From: an uncultured Eubacteriales bacterium
GTDB lineage: Bacteria > Bacillota > Clostridia > Lachnospirales > Lachnospiraceae
DNA length: 64,000 nt
NCBI GenBank assembly: GCA_900314565.1
Contig: OMVU01000008.1
Coordinates: 1-64,000 of the forward strand
Direction: 5' to 3'
Part shown: positions 45,511-54,835 of the stretch, one piece after another
Layout: each line of letters opens with the position of its first letter
Numbering within the stretch: the stretch's first letter is position 1
Position numbers and translations under genes: made by a program
The notes under the pieces: model-generated
Seen by the model: only the letters and a program-made list of their open reading frames with translations
What the model was told of the DNA's origin: nothing
The model's database searches: none

Positions 45511-45594
45511 TGCCGGCGGTGGGGATCGAACCCACACATCCATACGGATAACAGATTTTGAGTCTGTCTCGTCTGCCAATTCCGACACGCCGGC
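45511..45594 (-). tRNA. tRNA-Leu (anticodon CAA)
   Basis: Class II tRNA of 84 bases. Acceptor GCCGGCG pairs with CGCCGGC; the anticodon stem ACAGA/TCTGT encloses CTCAAAA, so anticodon CAA reads UUG. A long variable arm (ATCCGTATGGAT) and a T-arm GTGGG TTCGATC CCCAC follow. Discriminator A; no CCA encoded. Confidence 0.95.
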
Positions 45595-45600
45595 TTATCA

Positions 45601-45622
45601 GGTCAGGACATCTGTCCTGACC
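45601..45622. promoter_or_regulatory. perfect 22-base palindrome at the tRNA-Leu transcript start
   Basis: GGTCAGGACA-TC-TGTCCTGACC lies between the -10 element and the tRNA and would include the predicted first transcribed base. It could be a leader hairpin for 5' processing or an operator. Confidence 0.5.
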
Positions 45623-45627
45623 ACATT

Positions 45628-45656
45628 ATAATAGCAGAAAGGTCCTGCCGTGTCCA
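45628..45656 (-). promoter_or_regulatory. promoter of tRNA-Leu
   Basis: On the minus strand TGGACA, a 17-base spacer and TATTAT. Confidence 0.65.
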
Positions 45657-45720
45657 CTTTAAATTACGTGCGGACAGCCACTTTAAAATACTTTAAAAGG
45701 AAATGCTGTCTGCCGTAAAA

Positions 45721-47001
45721 TCAATGAAGTTCTGACAGAAGCTTCTCATAAATCGGAAGATTGCTGAAGGTCGCAAAGTAATCCTCTGCCCTCTCAGCCC
45801 GCCGGATCTCCTCAAATGTCCCGTCCGGATGGAGCAGGACCTCGGCGCTTTTCAGCTTTCCGTTGTAGTTGTATCCCATCGCAAAGCCGTGCGCTCCCGT
45901 ATCGTGAATATAGAGAAGATCGCCCATATTGATCTTCGGGAGCATTCTGTCGATCGCGAACTTGTCGTTGTTCTCACAGAGAGATCCCGTGATGTCATAC
46001 ATGTTGGTGAGGGGAGCATTTTCCTTGCCCATGACCGTGATGTGATGGTAGGCACCGTACATGGCAGGCCGCATCAGATTCACCGCGCATGCATCGACGC
46101 CGATATACTCTTTATAGGTATGCTTTTCGTGGATCGCGCGTGTGACGAGCGCTCCGTAAGGTCCGGTCACATAACGGCCCATCTCCGTATAAATAGCAAT
46201 GTCTCCCATTCCCGCCGGAACAAGGACATCCTCATAGGCCTTTCTGACGCCCTCACCGATGAGCATAATATCATTCTTTTCCTGTCCCGGCTTGTAGGGA
46301 ATTCCTATGCCGCCTGACAGATTGATAAATGTGATATGAACCCCAGTCTCCCTCTGGACCTCAACAGCCAGCTCAAAGAGGAGCTTTGCGAGCATGGGAT
46401 AATACTCATTGGTCACGGCATTGCTGACAAGGAAGCTGTGGATACCGAAATTCTCGACCCCGTTCTCCTTCAGGATCCTGAATGCGTCAAAGAGCTGGGA
46501 AGTCGTCATGCCGTACTTCGCATCGCCCGGCGTATCCATGATCCCGTTGCTGACCTTGAAGATTCCGCCGGGATTATAGCGGCAGCACATCGTCTTCGGG
46601 AATTTGCCGACTGCTTTCGCGTAGCTCTCGATCATCGTGAAATCGTCAAGGTTCACGATCGCGCCGATCTTATCCGCGTAGACGTATTCTTCATCCGGCG
46701 TGTCATTGGAGGAGAACATGATGTGTTCTCCGTCACAGCCGACCGCCTTCGCCATCACAAGCTCTGTCATGGAAGAGCAGTCGCAGCCGCATCCTTCCTC
46801 AAGGAGCAGGGAGAGAATGACCGGATTGGGCTCCGCCTTAACGGCAAAGTACTCGCGAAATCCGGGATTCCAGGAAAAGGCCTTATTGATCTCGCGAATA
46901 TTCTCGCGAAGTCCCTCCTCATCATAGATATAAAATGGAGTGGGGATCTTTGCAGCGATCTCCTCGAGTTTTTCTCTGGTGACGAACGGCTTTTTTTCCA
47001 T
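45721..47001 (-). CDS. lysA: diaminopimelate decarboxylase-like PLP enzyme
   Basis: A 426-residue fold-III (alanine-racemase-like barrel) decarboxylase. The PLP Lys is in YFAVKAEPNP (about residue 55); FGIHSFLVSN, INLSGGIGIPY (phosphate-binding GGG-type loop), YTEMGRYVTGPYGALV and the C-terminal CENNDKF, IHDTGAHGFAMGYNYNG follow. It probably makes lysine from meso-diaminopimelate. CENNDKF replaces the common CESGD of LysA, so a different substrate cannot be excluded. The start has GGGAGGAG upstream; 25 further codons are unsupported. Downstream of pyk, same strand. Confidence 0.8.
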   Translation of the reverse strand: MEKKPFVTREKLEEIAAKIPTPFYIYDEEGLRENIREINKAFSWNPGFREYFAVKAEPNPVILSLLLEEGCGCDCSSMTELVMAKAVGCDGEHIMFSSNDTPDEEYVYADKIGAIVNLDDFTMIESYAKAVGKFPKTMCCRYNPGGIFKVSNGIMDTPGDAKYGMTTSQLFDAFRILKENGVENFGIHSFLVSNAVTNEYYPMLAKLLFELAVEVQRETGVHITFINLSGGIGIPYKPGQEKNDIMLIGEGVRKAYEDVLVPAGMGDIAIYTEMGRYVTGPYGALVTRAIHEKHTYKEYIGVDACAVNLMRPAMYGAYHHITVMGKENAPLTNMYDITGSLCENNDKFAIDRMLPKINMGDLLYIHDTGAHGFAMGYNYNGKLKSAEVLLHPDGTFEEIRRAERAEDYFATFSNLPIYEKLLSELH

Positions 47002-47113
47002 AATAATCTCCTCCCGCGCGGCATTTAAAGTTTTCCCCGACACGCCGTCTGCCGTGCGTAAACGACGATGGGTCATGAGTTTCCTGAAGGAATGATCTTA
47101 CCGCTGTTCTCCG

Positions 47114-48547
47114 TTATTCGACCACAATGACCGACATCATATTGGTGACGCTGACACTGTCCTCGCTCAGATTGGAGACCGGATCTCCTGCAGTCACGAC
47201 AATAAGATCGTCCTCTTCCACGAATCCGTACTTCTTGCAGGCCTCGACCGCATGATCGACAAGCAGATACTGATTGCGCTCTTTCCTGCCCTTGAGCGGT
47301 GTCACGCCCCAGTAGACCTGCATTCTCCGGACCATCTCTTCGGACGGACTGACCGCGTAGATCGGAATATCCGGACGGAAATTCGACATAAGTCTCGCAG
47401 TCGTGCCGGAAAATGTCGGAATAATGATCGCTTTCGCCTTCAGCGCCTTAGCGGTAGCGACCGTGGCGAAGCAGACGGAACTGGAGATCGTGTTGCTTTC
47501 CATTGCAGACCGATGTCTCGTAAAATGCCGTTCATCCATATAGGCCTCAGAATCGACAGCGATCTGGCTCATCAGCGTGACTGCTTCCACAGGATACTTT
47601 CCGACTGCGGTCTCACCGGAGAGCATGATCGCATCTGTCCCGTCATAGATCGCGTTAGCCACGTCAGTGACTTCCGCACGGGTCGGGCGCGGATTTCTGA
47701 TCATGGAATCCAGCATCTGCGTCGCCGTGATGACCGGCTTATATGCCTTGTTGCACTTCTGGATGATTTTTTTCTGAATGTGCGGTACCCGGTAAGACGG
47801 GATCTCAACGCCGAGATCGCCTCTTGCGACCATGATGCCGTCAGATTCCGCGATGATATCATCGATATTGTCCAGAGCTTCCGAGCATTCGATCTTTGAA
47901 TAGACGGGGATCGTACTTCCATGATCTCTGACAAGCTTCTTGATCTCGCGGACCGCATCGGCATTGCGGATGAAAGAAGCTGCGATAATATCAAATCCGT
48001 TCTCGATGCCCCAGAGGATATCATCGATATCCTGCTCCGTGACTGCAGGCAGACCGATGCTCACACCGGGAACATTGCATCCCTTTTTCTCGGCGAGCAT
48101 GCCGCCGTTTTTGATCCTGCAGAGGATATCCTTCCCGTTGACTTCGATGACCTCAAGTTCCATAAGGCCGTCGTCGACAAGAATGGTCGTCCCTTGTTCA
48201 ACTTCCTTATAAAGATCTTTGTAGGAGATTGAAACGCGCTCTGCTGTACCGACGCATTCCTCGCAGGTAAGGATGATGTCATTTCCCGTTACCAGCTCTA
48301 CCTTCTGTCCGTCCTTTAAAAGACCGGTACGGATCTCCGGTCCCTTGGTGTCGAGAAGCATGGCGATCGGCTTTCCTGTCTCCTCCCGCGCCTGTCTGAT
48401 CACATTCATGCGGGCCAGCTGCTCTTCATGCGTTCCATGGGAAAAGTTGAAGCGGGCGACGTCCATTCCGGCTTCAATGAGCTGTTTCACGAGCTCAATA
48501 TTTTCCTCCTGCGGTCCCATCGTGCAGACGATTTTCGTTTTTTTCAT
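47114..48547 (-). CDS. pyk: pyruvate kinase, full length
   Basis: A 477-residue glycolytic enzyme. N-terminal TKIVCTMGP, ARFNFSHGTHEEQL, DTKGPEIRTG, the B domain, SKIECSEALDN with the catalytic Lys, VARGDLGVEIP, NPRPTRAEVTDVANAIYDGTDAIMLSGE, and an intact C-terminal domain to residue 477. No extra PEP-mobile-like domain as in Bacillus. The start is the ATG ten bases after AAGGAGAG; two earlier in-frame starts are poorly spaced. Compare the short paralogue at 191-1174. Confidence 0.95.
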   Translation of the reverse strand: MKKTKIVCTMGPQEENIELVKQLIEAGMDVARFNFSHGTHEEQLARMNVIRQAREETGKPIAMLLDTKGPEIRTGLLKDGQKVELVTGNDIILTCEECVGTAERVSISYKDLYKEVEQGTTILVDDGLMELEVIEVNGKDILCRIKNGGMLAEKKGCNVPGVSIGLPAVTEQDIDDILWGIENGFDIIAASFIRNADAVREIKKLVRDHGSTIPVYSKIECSEALDNIDDIIAESDGIMVARGDLGVEIPSYRVPHIQKKIIQKCNKAYKPVITATQMLDSMIRNPRPTRAEVTDVANAIYDGTDAIMLSGETAVGKYPVEAVTLMSQIAVDSEAYMDERHFTRHRSAMESNTISSSVCFATVATAKALKAKAIIIPTFSGTTARLMSNFRPDIPIYAVSPSEEMVRRMQVYWGVTPLKGRKERNQYLLVDHAVEACKKYGFVEEDDLIVVTAGDPVSNLSEDSVSVTNMMSVIVVE

Positions 48548-48639
48548 TTGCATTCTCTCCTTGTTCATAAATGAATTCAGCAGCGATCACCTGGAAATAT
48601 CTCTCCGTATTTCCTCCGACAAGTGACAGAACTGCAGGA

Positions 48640-49620
48640 TCATTCCGGGTCTCTTCCCGCGTGATCCGTGATGATATGTTTATGTGTATATAAATGATCC
48701 ATACAGTACTCGTGATTGCCCTCGCACTTCGTGCAGAAGCGGAATTCAAGCTCCGGGTCTGTGAGCTCCGTCCTTCCGCAGATCACACAGCGGTGCCTTG
48801 CGGTCTTTCCGTTGGGTCGGGAGACAGGAACAGCCCCCTCCCTCTCACGGACGCTCCTCACATTCTGCGCGAAACGGGCACGGTTCGCGTCGAGCGACTT
48901 CTGAAAATCCCTTCTGCGCTTCATCTCCTTCGGGGAATAGTGTTTGAAATCCCTCGTCGAGAAGAAGAAAATGAAGAAATTGAGAAGCGACGCCACAAAT
49001 GCGATGATCGGGACCAGATAATACAGGTTCCCCTGCAGGACAAAGCGGATGTACGATCCGCAGTCATACAGCATCATGACAAAATAAAGGATCCCGAGCC
49101 ATTTTACCTTAATGGGAAGAATAAAGTAGAGATACACCCTCGCGTCCGGAAATGTCGCGGCAAAGGCCAGGAACATCGACATCACAAGATAATATGTGCT
49201 GAAGAACGCTCCAATCAGGACCGGCTTTCCGACAACCGCAGAAAAAATAAAGTAACTTAAGAAGCAGGCGATAAATGTGATCAGCATGCCTCCGAAGATA
49301 TATACGTTATAGCGAAAAGTTCCCCATGTGCGCTCGAGCGAAGTGCCGATCGACATATAGAAGAACAGCATGATCACTGTAAAGATGCCGCCGAGAAAAT
49401 CTCCTCCCATCTGATAGGGCGGGATCAGGATCCAGGTGACGATCCTCCAGAGCTGCCCTCTCAGAATGTAAGCCGGTTCAAGCGTCATATAGGAAAATAC
49501 CTGCGGACTGATCATCTGCAGGATATAGCCGATGACATAGCACCCGATCATGAGCATGGTCAGATTCGGGATTGCCCATTTCCCGATTTTTCTTTCAAGA
49601 TTATTTAAAAATTTATTCAT
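48640..49620 (-). CDS. rhomboid-like membrane protein with C-terminal zinc ribbon
   Basis: A 326-residue protein. Six or so membrane helices (about 18-225) have rhomboid-fold features such as RGQLWRIVTWILIPP and IGTSLERTWGTFRYNVYIFGG, but the protease motif GxSG and its His are not seen (the matching region reads LIGAFFSTYY), so I expect a non-catalytic, derlin-like role. A basic linker leads to a zinc-binding tail: CVICGRTEL, FCTKCEGNHEYCMDHLYTHKH. The layout is familiar from Lachnospiraceae genomes, function unknown. It is 92 bases upstream of pyk on the same strand. Confidence 0.7.
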   Translation of the reverse strand: MNKFLNNLERKIGKWAIPNLTMLMIGCYVIGYILQMISPQVFSYMTLEPAYILRGQLWRIVTWILIPPYQMGGDFLGGIFTVIMLFFYMSIGTSLERTWGTFRYNVYIFGGMLITFIACFLSYFIFSAVVGKPVLIGAFFSTYYLVMSMFLAFAATFPDARVYLYFILPIKVKWLGILYFVMMLYDCGSYIRFVLQGNLYYLVPIIAFVASLLNFFIFFFSTRDFKHYSPKEMKRRRDFQKSLDANRARFAQNVRSVREREGAVPVSRPNGKTARHRCVICGRTELTDPELEFRFCTKCEGNHEYCMDHLYTHKHIITDHAGRDPE

Positions 49621-49685
49621 TAAACTACCTTTCTGAGTGCACGTATTTCTAGTACAGTATATTTGTTCTGTCAGAATTCGTCAAT

Positions 49686-49786
49686 TGAACAATGTTTATT
49701 CCTGCGGATTAAACGAAAGTTTTTCCCGCGGATCGAACAAAAGGTTTTTTCCTGCAGTTATCGGACAAACGTTTTTTTCCGGTGGA
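49686..49786. repeat. four imperfect tandem repeats of 24-29 bases
   Basis: Units of the form (G)AACAA-GTTTTTTCCTGCGGAT begin at about 49686, 49711, 49734 and 49763. They fill the spacer between the rhomboid-like gene and the divergent ABC-F gene. T-runs alternate with GC-rich TTCC(T/C)GCGG. Confidence 0.6.
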
Positions 49787-49832
49787 AATAATTTATAAAG
49801 TCAGTTATACTTTCCATGTTCGGAGGTTGCAC

Positions 49833-51770
49833 ATGATTTTAGATGTTCAGAAAATTTCAAAGACCTTTCCCGGAAATGAAGTGCTCCGGGAAGTCTCCTT
49901 CCATATAGAAGACCACGAAAAAGCCGCCCTCGTAGGCATAAACGGCGCAGGGAAATCGACGCTTTTAAAGATCATCATGAACGAGATGCCTGCTGATTCA
50001 GGCTCCGTCACGCTTGCGAAGGGAACCAGGATCGGCTATCTCGCCCAGCATCAGGATCTGACAGGGAATAACACGATCTTTGAAGAGCTGATGACCGTCA
50101 AAAAGGATATCCTTGCTCTCGATGCGGGAATGCGCGAATCCGAGCACCGCATGACGGAACTTGCCGGGGAGGAACTCGAAGCGGAGATGAAGCGCTATGC
50201 TGCCATGCAGGAGGCTTTTGACCGGCAGAACGGCTACGCTTATCGCTCCGAAGTCGTCGGCGTACTCAAAGGCCTCGGGTTTTCCGAGGAGGATTTCAGT
50301 AAAAAGGTCTCAACACTCTCGGGAGGCCAGAAGACCCGCGTAGCCCTCGGCACGCTCCTTCTCACCGCTCCCGATATCATCCTGCTCGATGAGCCGACCA
50401 ACCATCTTGACATGGGCTCGATCGTCTGGCTGGAGACCTATCTCCTGAATTACCGCGGCGCAGTGCTTATTGTATCCCACGACCGCTATTTCCTGAACCG
50501 TGTCGTCACCAAAGTGATCGAAGCGGACCGGGGCTCCTGCCGTACGTATCTGGGCAATTATGACGAATACAGCAAAAAGAAGGAAGAGATACGGCACGCC
50601 GAATATCTTGCCTACATGAAGGCGGAACAGGAACGGAAGCATCAGGAAGCTGTCATCGCAAAACTCAAACAATTTAACCGGGAAAAATCCATCAGGCGGG
50701 CGGAGAGCCGGGAGAAGCTTCTTGCCCGCATGGAGATGCCGGACAAGCCGCTCCCGGACAATGCCGTGATGTCACTTCGCTTCTCTCCCCGCTTTGAATC
50801 GGGAAAAGATGTCCTTACCGTGGAAAATCTCGGGAAAAGCTTCGGATCCGTGACCCTCTTCCGTGACATGTGCTTTGAAATCAAAAAGGGGGAGCATGTC
50901 GCGCTCATCGGGAATAACGGAACAGGAAAGTCTACTCTTCTCAAGATCCTGAACGGTGTGGTGCCGGCGGATCAGGGATCCTTTACACTCGGGGCTAACG
51001 TGACGATCGGCTATTACGATCAGGAAATGCACGTCCTCAACATGGACAAGACGATCTTTGACGAGATCTCCGACGATTATCCGGAGCTCACGAACACGAA
51101 GATCCGTACCGCGCTGGCAGCCTTCCTCTTTACCGGAGAGGACGTCTTAAAGTATATCCGCGATCTCTCGGGCGGTGAGCGGGCCCGCGTGTCTCTGTGC
51201 AAGCTCATGCTTTCGAGCGCGAATTTCATTATTCTTGACGAGCCGACCAACCACCTCGACATTGAGTCGAGGGAGATCCTCGAGACCGCCCTGAATTCTT
51301 ATTCGGGCACTCTGCTCTACGTATCTCACGACCGGTACTTCATAAACCGGACCGCGGGAAGGATCCTTGATCTCACGCACAGCCAGCTCCTGAACTATAT
51401 CGGGAATTACGATTACTATCTCGAGAAGAAGGAGACTGTGGAAAACGCATATCTCGCTCCCGCAGAAAGCGCTTCCTCCCAGACAGGCGAAACGGATTCC
51501 AAAGCGAACTGGATCGCGCAGAAGGAGGAGCAGGCGAGGATCCGCAAGCGCGCAAATGATCTTGCCCGCTGTGAAGCACGGATCGAGGCTCTGGAGACGG
51601 AAAATGCCGGAATTGACGAGCTCTTCCTTGATCCCGACGTCGCCAGTGATCCGCAGAAGTGCATTGATCTCGGTAGCCGTAAAGCAGAAATCGAAGAAGA
51701 GCTGGAAGGTCTCTACGAGCGGTGGGAGGAGCTGCAGGAAGAGCATTCAAGAACGCCTCGGCGTTCTTGA
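49833..51770 (+). CDS. ABC-F family ATPase (YdiF-like)
   Basis: A 645-residue soluble protein with two ABC domains and no membrane part. Domain 1: GINGAGKST, LSGGQKTRVALGTLL, IILLDEPTNHLD; linker rich in charged helices (about 240-320); domain 2: GNNGTGKST, LSGGERARVSLCKLM, FIILDEPTNHLDIESRE; then a C-terminal coiled coil (about 560-640). ABC-F proteins act on the ribosome, either easing stalls or protecting from antibiotics. The start follows CGGAGG. The last codons (HSRTPRRS) and the TGA come from the A palindrome of a repeat, so the native C-terminus has probably been replaced. Confidence 0.9.
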   Translation: MILDVQKISKTFPGNEVLREVSFHIEDHEKAALVGINGAGKSTLLKIIMNEMPADSGSVTLAKGTRIGYLAQHQDLTGNNTIFEELMTVKKDILALDAGMRESEHRMTELAGEELEAEMKRYAAMQEAFDRQNGYAYRSEVVGVLKGLGFSEEDFSKKVSTLSGGQKTRVALGTLLLTAPDIILLDEPTNHLDMGSIVWLETYLLNYRGAVLIVSHDRYFLNRVVTKVIEADRGSCRTYLGNYDEYSKKKEEIRHAEYLAYMKAEQERKHQEAVIAKLKQFNREKSIRRAESREKLLARMEMPDKPLPDNAVMSLRFSPRFESGKDVLTVENLGKSFGSVTLFRDMCFEIKKGEHVALIGNNGTGKSTLLKILNGVVPADQGSFTLGANVTIGYYDQEMHVLNMDKTIFDEISDDYPELTNTKIRTALAAFLFTGEDVLKYIRDLSGGERARVSLCKLMLSSANFIILDEPTNHLDIESREILETALNSYSGTLLYVSHDRYFINRTAGRILDLTHSQLLNYIGNYDYYLEKKETVENAYLAPAESASSQTGETDSKANWIAQKEEQARIRKRANDLARCEARIEALETENAGIDELFLDPDVASDPQKCIDLGSRKAEIEEELEGLYERWEELQEEHSRTPRRS

Positions 51771-51931
51771 CGCGACGTGCGCGGCGCGTAAGCGCCTTCC
51801 ACTGCGCACGTCTGTGATCCGCCGGAGGCTTTTATTCTTCATCGCGAGATTGTACTCACGATGAAGGCAAGTTTCACTTTGCGCGCGTATCTCATGTCTG
51901 AAGACACGAGTATTGCGCGATGAAGAATAAA
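51748..51931 (+). repeat. A/B/C modular repeat, full copy (arm type CTTCATCGCG)
   Basis: Palindrome CAAGAACGCCTCGGCGTTCT TG, B stem ACGTGCGC/GCGCACGT with inner GGCGCGTAAGCGCC, then a segment bounded by TTTATTCTTCATCGCG and CGCGATGAAGAATAAA, with an internal arm copy CGATGAAG. Its first 23 bases are coding in the ABC-F gene. Confidence 0.9.
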
Positions 51932-52011
51932 AATTCACGCCGGGACGCTGAGAAAGGATATAGAGATACAGTTTGACTGACCGGCCGCATCAGATAATAC
52001 AGTACAGGCAC

Positions 52012-52044
52012 TTGCGAAATTCCATGAAGCACAGCTTTTCGCAA
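52012..52044. repeat. collapsed remnant of the MITE-like element
   Basis: TTGCGAAA is joined to ATTCCATGAAGCACAGC and TTTTCGCAA: both termini of the hairpin element with the interior gone, leaving a stem of eight pairs. The flanks CAGGC and GCCTG extend the pairing. Confidence 0.55.
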
Positions 52045-52062
52045 TCGCCTGTAAAATACAGT

Positions 52063-52103
52063 AAAAGGGAAGATATCACAGCAGGTATCTTCCCTTTCCT
52101 TTT
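52063..52103 (-). terminator. terminator of icd (works in both directions)
   Basis: GGGAAGATA pairs with TATCTTCCC; on the minus strand TTTTACTG follows, on the plus strand TTTCCTTTT. It can end transcription from both sides. Confidence 0.75.
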
Positions 52104-52161
52104 CGTATTCTTTAGTATGAACACCGAAGCGTTCCAGATTCGTATGCACCGTTCACGAAGA

Positions 52162-53370
52162 TCACATCATCGAATCGAGCGTCCCCCGCACGGCCTTGAT
52201 GAAATCGAGCGTGGAAAGCTTCTTCTTGTTCGGAAGATCGCAGATGAGGGCAAGGTCTCCCGTCATCTTCCCGCTCTCGATCGTCCTGATCGTCGCTGCC
52301 TCAAGCTTATCCGCAAACTCCGAGAGCTCCTGATTTCCGTCCAGCTCGCCGCGCTTTCTGAGGGCGCCTGTCCACGCAAAGATCGTCGCAACGGAATTCG
52401 TCGAGGTCTGCTCACCCGCAAGATGCTTGTAATAATGGCGCTGGACCGTCCCGTGCGCTGCCTCGTACTCGAAATATCCATGCGGAGAAACGAGGACGGA
52501 GGTCATCATGGCAAGAGAGCCGAACGCGGAGGACAGCATATCCGACTGAACATCGCCGTCATAGTTCTTGAGAGCAAGAACAAACCCGCCCTCATTCTTC
52601 ATGAGACGTGCAGCCACATCGTCGATCAGCGTATAGAAGAAAATGATCCCGGCTTTCTCGAACGCATCCTTGTACTCTTCCTCATAAATGCGCTCAAAAA
52701 TCGCCTTGAACTCGCCGTCGTAAATCTTGGAGATCGTATCCTTTGTTCCGAACCACAGGTCCTGTCTGACAGAGAGCGCGTAGGTGAAGCAGGATCTCGC
52801 AAAGCTCTCGATCGACGCGTCCAGATTGTGCATGCCCTGGACGACGCCCGGACCCTTGAATTCAAAAATCGTCTTTCTCGTCACTGTCCCATCTTCGGCC
52901 GTAAAGACGATCTCGGCCTTCCCGGGTCCTTCAATGCGCATCTCGGTATTCTTATAGACGTCACCGTACGCGTGTCTCGCGATCGTGATCGGCTTCTTCC
53001 ACTTTTTGACGACAGGATCGATTCCTTTCACCAGAATCGGCGCTCTGAAGACAGTCCCGTCGAGCATGGCGCGGATCGTCCCGTTCGGGCTCTTGTAAAG
53101 ACGTTTCAGATTATATTCTTTCTGGCGGGCCGCATTCGGAGTGATCGTGGCGCATTTGACGCTGACACCGTATTTCATGTTGGCGTTGGCTGCATCGACC
53201 GTGACCTGATCGTCCGTCTCATCTCTGTGCTTAAGACCCAGATCATAATATTCCGTGTTCAGATCGATATATGGAGAAAGGAGCTCGTCCTTGATCATCT
53301 GCCATATAACACGGGTCATCTCGTCTCCGTCCATCTCGACGAGCGGTGTAGTCATCTGAATTTTTTTCAT
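52162..53370 (-). CDS. icd: NADP-dependent isocitrate dehydrogenase
   Basis: A 402-residue enzyme of the eukaryote-like (type II) homodimer class, oxidising isocitrate to 2-oxoglutarate. Seen are [21 protein letters not shown] at the start, [19 protein letters not shown] (substrate site), [13 protein letters not shown] and the metal-binding [17 protein letters not shown], followed by [11 protein letters not shown] (cofactor site). With the gene upstream it forms the oxidative branch to glutamate. Aconitase, the enzyme between them, is not in this window. RBS AGGAGGGG. Confidence 0.94.
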   Translation of the reverse strand: MKKIQMTTPLVEMDGDEMTRVIWQMIKDELLSPYIDLNTEYYDLGLKHRDETDDQVTVDAANANMKYGVSVKCATITPNAARQKEYNLKRLYKSPNGTIRAMLDGTVFRAPILVKGIDPVVKKWKKPITIARHAYGDVYKNTEMRIEGPGKAEIVFTAEDGTVTRKTIFEFKGPGVVQGMHNLDASIESFARSCFTYALSVRQDLWFGTKDTISKIYDGEFKAIFERIYEEEYKDAFEKAGIIFFYTLIDDVAARLMKNEGGFVLALKNYDGDVQSDMLSSAFGSLAMMTSVLVSPHGYFEYEAAHGTVQRHYYKHLAGEQTSTNSVATIFAWTGALRKRGELDGNQELSEFADKLEAATIRTIESGKMTGDLALICDLPNKKKLSTLDFIKAVRGTLDSMM

Positions 53371-53384
53371 AACTGTCCCCTCCT

Positions 53385-54791
53385 TTATTCCTTCTGCTCA
53401 AAGTACAGGCCAAGTTCATTCATCGCGTCCCTGCAGACATCATAAAGCTCTTCATTGGTGATCACGGTCACACGTCCGTTCTCATACTGCGTATCGACCC
53501 ATGCCTTGATTCCCGTGACCAGATCTGAATGCTTATCGATCACGATATCAGTCGGAACGTCATAATGTTTGTTGACCCAGTGTGCGATTCCGGCAAGACC
53601 TGACGTGTTGGAAATCAGGACCTCAGCGGGACGCTTCAGGAATTTTTCCGTGTCAAAGATGTTATAGATCTCTTCATTTTTCAGAAGCCCGTCCGCATGA
53701 ATACCTGCACGCGTGATGTTAAAGCTCTTTCCGACGAACGGCGTCCTCGGCGGGATCTGATAGCCGAGCGACTTCTCGTAATACTCTGCGAGTTCCGTGA
53801 TGACGGTCGTGTCCATCCCGTCCAGAGTGCCGCGGATCTGTGCATACTCAAAGACCATCGCCTCGAGCGGAGTGTTGCCCGTGCGCTCTCCGATGCCGAA
53901 CAGGGAGCAGTTGACGCCGCTTGCGCCGTACAGCCAGGCCGTGGTGGAGTTCGTGACTGCTTTATAGAAATCATTGTGTCCGTGCCACTCAATGAGCTCC
54001 GAGGGGACACCGGAGTGGACCATAAGACCGTAAATGATGCCCGGGACGGAACGCGGGATCACGGCTCCGGGGTAGTTGACGCCATAGCCCATCGTATCGC
54101 AGGCGCGGATCTTGATCGGAATACCATACTGGTCTCTCAGCTTCATGAGTTCCAAACAGAATGGAATGACATAGCCGTAAATATCCGAGCGCGTGATATC
54201 CTCAAGATGGCAGCGCGGGCTGATTCCCATCTCCAGGCATTCCTTTACGATGCCGAGATAGTGTTCCATGGCCTGACGGCGGGTCATATGCATTTTATAA
54301 TAAATGTGGTAATCGGAGCAGGAGACCAGAATCCCTGTCTCGCGCATTCCCATTGACTTTACCAGCTCAAAATCCTTCTTGCTCGCGCGGATCCAGCTGG
54401 TGACCTGCGGAAATCTGTATCCTCGCGCCATGCACTTCTCGACTGCAAGTCTGTCCTTCCTGTCATACAGGAAGAACTCGCAAGCTCTGATCTTGCCGCG
54501 TGGACCGCCGAGTCTGTGCAGATGGTCATAAATCGTGACGATCTGGTCCGTCGTATACGGAGCTCTCGACTGCTGTCCGTCCCGGAACGTCGTGTCGGTG
54601 ATCCAGATGTCATCCGGCATATGGTGAGGAACAGTCCTGTCGTTGAAAGCAATCTTCGGTACCTCGTCATAGGGGAACAAATTCCGGAATGTATTCGGCT
54701 GTTCGAGATCGACCAGCGGATACATATACTCTTCAAGCTGAAGAAGATGCGTGTTGTGATTCATGTAGACAGCTCTGTTCTCTGCTTTCAT
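53385..54791 (-). CDS. Re-citrate-synthase-like (homocitrate/isopropylmalate synthase family) enzyme
   Basis: A 468-residue HMGL-like TIM-barrel protein. [17 protein letters not shown] carries the catalytic start of the barrel, [12 protein letters not shown] and [16 protein letters not shown] supply the metal HxH motif, and [15 protein letters not shown] follows. The long N-terminus before the barrel (about 60 residues with [18 protein letters not shown]) fits the clostridial Re-citrate synthase group rather than LeuA. It would condense acetyl-CoA with oxaloacetate. The icd gene 14 bases downstream supports the citrate assignment over leucine synthesis. RBS GGAGGAG. Confidence 0.75.
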   Translation of the reverse strand: MKAENRAVYMNHNTHLLQLEEYMYPLVDLEQPNTFRNLFPYDEVPKIAFNDRTVPHHMPDDIWITDTTFRDGQQSRAPYTTDQIVTIYDHLHRLGGPRGKIRACEFFLYDRKDRLAVEKCMARGYRFPQVTSWIRASKKDFELVKSMGMRETGILVSCSDYHIYYKMHMTRRQAMEHYLGIVKECLEMGISPRCHLEDITRSDIYGYVIPFCLELMKLRDQYGIPIKIRACDTMGYGVNYPGAVIPRSVPGIIYGLMVHSGVPSELIEWHGHNDFYKAVTNSTTAWLYGASGVNCSLFGIGERTGNTPLEAMVFEYAQIRGTLDGMDTTVITELAEYYEKSLGYQIPPRTPFVGKSFNITRAGIHADGLLKNEEIYNIFDTEKFLKRPAEVLISNTSGLAGIAHWVNKHYDVPTDIVIDKHSDLVTGIKAWVDTQYENGRVTVITNEELYDVCRDAMNELGLYFEQKE

Positions 54792-54835
54792 AATAACTCC
54801 TCCTGTCTGATAATATGTGTCAGGTAACTGCTGAT

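Noticed and set aside
51747-51938. Small minus-strand frame containing SETCLHREYNL
   Set aside because: The same peptide appears at 62257-62443 only because both are copies of one repeat; it lacks a ribosome site.
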